A stretch of DNA of 64,000 nt from Pseudomonas sp. ICMP 561 (lineage in GTDB: Bacteria; Pseudomonadota; Gammaproteobacteria; Pseudomonadales; Pseudomonadaceae). The number at the start of each line of letters is the position of its first letter. Within the stretch, counting starts at the first letter, position 1. Location of the stretch: assembly GCF_002699985.1 (NCBI RefSeq), contig NZ_LKBT01000023.1:248001-312000 (forward strand), in the 5' to 3' direction. Made by a program: the position numbers and the translations under genes. The notes under the pieces were generated by a model. It saw only the letters and a program-made list of their open reading frames with translations. It had not been told where the DNA came from and did not search any database. Below, in pieces: positions 61,297 to 64,000 of the stretch.

Positions 61297-62508
61297 TCAA
61301 TTCACCGTGTCAGCGGGTGTTCGCGATAAACCTGACGCTGCCCGCGCCGCCAGCATCGCGAGCACCGCAGCGACCACCAGCAACGCAGCGCTCAATTCGA
61401 AGGTGGCCCGGTAGCCGCTCAGGTCGAACACAAAACCGCCAACCGTCGCGCCCAGTGCGATTGCCAACTGAACAATCGCGACCATCAGCCCGCCGCCTGC
61501 TTCTGCATCGTCAGGCAGGGTTTTCGCCAGCCATGTCCACCAGCCAACCGGCGCGGCAGTGGCAACCAGTCCCCAGAAGCCCAGCAGTACCGCTGTGGCA
61601 ATCGATGAACTGCCAAATGAAACCAGTGCCAGTGCGATTACAGCCATCAGCATAGGGATAACAACCAGTGTTCGATGCAGACCGTTTTTGAGAAAGATCT
61701 CGATCAGGAATGTGCCCGCCAGACCGGACAGGCCCAGGATCAGCAACATCAGAGAAAGCATCGAAACGCTGACATGCGTGACGGTCTCAAGGAACGGGCG
61801 CAGGTAAGTGAACAGCATGAACTGCCCCATGAAAAACACGCTGACCGCCACCATGCCCAATGCCACCGGCATCTTTTTCATCAACTGGAACACGTTGGTG
61901 CTGCCTTTACTGCTGACTGCTTTCATTGCGGGCAGGCTGAAGAGCAGCCACGCAGAGGCGAGCAGGGCGACCGGCACGACGCAGAAAAACGCTCCGCGCC
62001 AACCGATCAAGGCGCCAAGGAAACTTCCCAAAGGTGCCGCAACAACGGTCGCCAGAGCGTTGCCGCCATTGACGATAGCCATGGCCCGTGTCACCTGATC
62101 TTCCGATACCAGCCGCATCGCCGTTGCTGCAGACAGTGACCAGAAACCTCCAATGGCAACGCCGATCAGTGCGCGTCCGACCATGAATATTGAGTAGTTG
62201 GGGGCGAACGCCACCACGGTGCCGGAGATGATCATCAGCAGCGTGAGCGATAGCAGCAGCAACTTGCGGTCAACCCGCGCTGCGACTGCCGGGATCAGCA
62301 GGCTGGTGAACAGGGCGAACAGCCCCGACACGGAAATCCCTTGCCCGGCTTGCCCCTCGGTAACGCTCAGGTCGGCAGCAATGGGCGTCAGCAGGCTGAC
62401 AGGCATGAACTCCGAAGCGACCAGTGCAAAAGCCGCGAGGGACATGGCGAGCACTGCGCCCCATGAGTGCGCATCTTTCTGCAGAGATGGATGATGGATG
62501 GTGGTCAT
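61297..62508 (-). CDS. MFS efflux transporter
   Basis: A 403-aa inner-membrane major facilitator with 12 hydrophobic segments, DHA1-like (SVLLTPIAADL and GRALIGVAIGGFWSLSAA are family marks, the latter the motif C-like region of drug:H+ antiporters). ATG 62508 gives the family length; the frame runs on upstream to 62595 without an SD. In a minus-strand group with the exported hydrolase upstream and the cyclophilin-like gene downstream. Confidence 0.9.
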   Translation of the reverse strand: MTTIHHPSLQKDAHSWGAVLAMSLAAFALVASEFMPVSLLTPIAADLSVTEGQAGQGISVSGLFALFTSLLIPAVAARVDRKLLLLSLTLLMIISGTVVAFAPNYSIFMVGRALIGVAIGGFWSLSAATAMRLVSEDQVTRAMAIVNGGNALATVVAAPLGSFLGALIGWRGAFFCVVPVALLASAWLLFSLPAMKAVSSKGSTNVFQLMKKMPVALGMVAVSVFFMGQFMLFTYLRPFLETVTHVSVSMLSLMLLILGLSGLAGTFLIEIFLKNGLHRTLVVIPMLMAVIALALVSFGSSSIATAVLLGFWGLVATAAPVGWWTWLAKTLPDDAEAGGGLMVAIVQLAIALGATVGGFVFDLSGYRATFELSAALLVVAAVLAMLAARAASGLSRTPADTVN

Positions 62509-62599
62509 TGAATGATGTGTCCTGTGGTGCTTGAAGCGTCGCGGCATCTGAGTCGATGCCGCGAAAAGATGGGGGTGCCCAGTCTCGGCACCCACCGGG

Positions 62600-63622
62600 T
62601 TACTTCAGGTTGCTTTGGAAGAACGTGGTCAGCTTGGCGAACGGTATGAGGTTGACCCGGTCATAGAGGTCAACGTGCCCGGCACCCGGAATAATGACCA
62701 GTTCTTTGGGCTCACCGGCACGCTTGAACGCGTCCTCGCTGAACTCACGGGAGTGCGCTTCGGAGCCTGTGATGAACAGCATTGGGCGTGGCGAGATGGT
62801 CTCGATGTCGTTGAACGGGTAGAAGTTCATGAACTTCACGTTGCTGGTCAGCGTTGGCATTGTGGTGGTTTTTGGTGACGCGCCGGCTGGCGTGACCTCG
62901 CCGCGCGGTGTTCGGTAGAAGTCGTAAAACTCGTCGCCGATGGCATTGCCGGTCAGCGTGAGCGGGGTGCCGCCGGTGTAGCTAACGGGACCGCCCTGAA
63001 ACTCTGCAACGCGTTGATTAGCGGCTTCGCGAATGATCTGTTGGCGTTGTTCCGGTGTCACGGCGTGCTTGAGGCCGTTACGATTGGCGGCGCCCATGTC
63101 GTACATGCTGACGGTCGCGATGGCCTTCATTCGCGGGTCGATCTTGGCCGCACTGATAACAAAGCTGCCACTGCCGCAGATACCTATAACGCCGATTCGC
63201 TCACGATCAACAATCGGTTGGGTGGAGAGGAAGTCCACAGCGGCGCTGAAGTCTTCCGCATAGATCTCTGGTGCAACGGCATTGCGCGGCATGCCTTCAC
63301 TCTCGCCCCAGAACGACAGGTCCAGCGACAACGTGACGAAGCCTTGTTCCGCCATCTTGGTGGCATACAGGTTTGCACTCTGTTCTTTCACCGCGCCCAT
63401 GGGGTGGCCAACGATGATTGCGGCGTGTTTGGCTTTAGCATTCAGGCCTTTGGGCATGAATAGATTACCTGCCACTTTCATGCCGTACTGATTCTTGAAC
63501 GTGACCTTTTCGGTGGTCACTTTTTCACTTTTGTAGAAGTTGTCCGCGCCGTTAGTCATATTGGCTCCTACTGAGGAAAACGAGGCAACAAGCAGCCCGA
63601 ACGCAAGCAAGATACGTTTCAC
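62600..63622 (-). CDS. Exported alpha/beta hydrolase (dienelactone-hydrolase-like)
   Basis: A 340-aa alpha/beta hydrolase with a signal peptide (LLAFGLLVASFSSVGA). The nucleophile elbow is GICGSGSF, so the nucleophile position is Cys, as in dienelactone hydrolases. The acid is in FITGSEAH and His in GAGHVDLYDRV. Related to YcjY/Fungal DLH-type exported hydrolases. A likely target of the divergent AraC-type regulator. Confidence 0.86.
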   Translation of the reverse strand: MKRILLAFGLLVASFSSVGANMTNGADNFYKSEKVTTEKVTFKNQYGMKVAGNLFMPKGLNAKAKHAAIIVGHPMGAVKEQSANLYATKMAEQGFVTLSLDLSFWGESEGMPRNAVAPEIYAEDFSAAVDFLSTQPIVDRERIGVIGICGSGSFVISAAKIDPRMKAIATVSMYDMGAANRNGLKHAVTPEQRQQIIREAANQRVAEFQGGPVSYTGGTPLTLTGNAIGDEFYDFYRTPRGEVTPAGASPKTTTMPTLTSNVKFMNFYPFNDIETISPRPMLFITGSEAHSREFSEDAFKRAGEPKELVIIPGAGHVDLYDRVNLIPFAKLTTFFQSNLK

Positions 63623-63853
63623 TTGGTATTCCTTTTAATGAGTGGTTGATTGCAGGCGTTATCAATCTGGATACCGGAGCAATCAGGAGGGTTGTTCAGT
63701 GCTGCAAGTCATTGATGATCATTTTCCCGGTATGGCGGCAGGCTCTGTAGTGCATTCCACTGACTTACTTGCCTGATCCTCTGAGTCTCTGTTTTTTTGC
63801 AGGACGCCTGAATGCCGCCGGGTTAGAGTTCAGTGAAGAGACGCGAGACGAAT

Positions 63854-64000
63854 ATGGCGATCAATAAAAACACTGCTGCTCAACACTCGTCGGCACAGGA
63901 AAAGCTGGCGCGGATCATTGGCGACCGGATCGACCGTCCGGGTGATTTTGGTACGCCCATCGAAGGGCTTGGCTTCTTCCGTCGTGAGCACCCGTCGCCA
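63854..64000 (+). CDS. AraC-family regulator, N-terminal part (cut by window edge)
   Basis: The first 49 codons of a gene that runs off the window: KLARIIGDRIDRPGDFGTPI followed by EGLGFFRREHPSP is the opening of the AraC N-terminal (pfam06719-like) domain found in YqhC-type activators. It diverges from the exported hydrolase across about 230 bp and probably controls the hydrolase-MFS-cyclophilin group. Domain by recognition; regulation by position. Confidence 0.72.
   Translation, partial: MAINKNTAAQHSSAQEKLARIIGDRIDRPGDFGTPIEGLGFFRREHPSP

Overview
The window reads as chromosomal DNA of a fluorescent or plant-associated Pseudomonas, probably near the P. syringae group. The evidence is the Pseudomonas-type SRP RNA at the left edge, the codon usage, many LysR, TetR and GNAT genes, abundant REP/REPIN palindromes carrying GTAGGAGC ends, and Rhs and type VI secretion debris. 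The species assignment is inference. The region is accessory in character: short transcription units, many stand-alone enzymes with their own regulators, and scars of mobile elements.

Layout. 0-8 kb: SRP RNA, an AmpD-type amidase, an orphan Phd antitoxin, a GNAT, a LysR regulator divergent from a Tat-exported alpha/beta hydrolase, a stand-alone receiver protein and another LysR. 8.4-13.6 kb: a five-gene catabolic operon (2-hydroxyacid dehydrogenase, RraA-like aldolase, CitMHS transporter, HMG-CoA lyase-like enzyme, CaiB-type CoA transferase), which looks like a route for a branched hydroxy-dicarboxylate. 14-25.7 kb: small enzymes and regulators, including a nitrilase-family hydrolase behind four 14-bp repeats that each carry a ribosome-binding-like core, LysE, an AKR/TetR/GNAT group, and a tautomerase/CMD/LysR group. 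25.9-26.8 kb: a complete-looking histidine attenuator (leader peptide with four consecutive His, a candidate antiterminator and a terminator) in front of a stand-alone, anticodon-domain-less HisRS-like catalytic core. That gene carries a one-base frameshift here. 27.8-29.0 kb: seven tandem REPIN units. 29.8-34.8 kb: a TetR-controlled RND pump with two matching operators of the form GTGACC-N12-GGTCAC.

34.9-42.6 kb holds metabolic and housekeeping-like singletons: a Gfo/Idh sugar dehydrogenase, lipoprotein, P-loop kinase, LMW-PTP-like protein, COQ7-like hydroxylase and a CpdA-like phosphodiesterase. 42.7-46.5 kb is a toxin/immunity graveyard. It has the decayed C-terminal end of an Rhs protein with a zinc-cluster nuclease toxin, whose stop codon overlaps an intact immunity gene, followed by several small immunity-like genes on the other strand. 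46.8-52.2 kb: PEP-mutase family enzyme, GNAT, SseB-like protein, TDT transporter with divergent LysR. 52.3-58.3 kb: small orphan genes, a frameshifted integrase tail, a short inverted-repeat element, a Tla3 adaptor plus PAAR gene with broken copies on both sides, and an internally deleted IS66 element. 58.3-64 kb: GFA protein, lipoprotein, GNAT, DUF3916, and a divergent set (AraC-type regulator fragment against an exported hydrolase, an MFS transporter and an exported cyclophilin-like protein).

The two strongest candidates for something undescribed are the histidine-attenuated HisRS-like core at 25.9-26.8 kb and the branched-acid operon at 8.4-13.6 kb.
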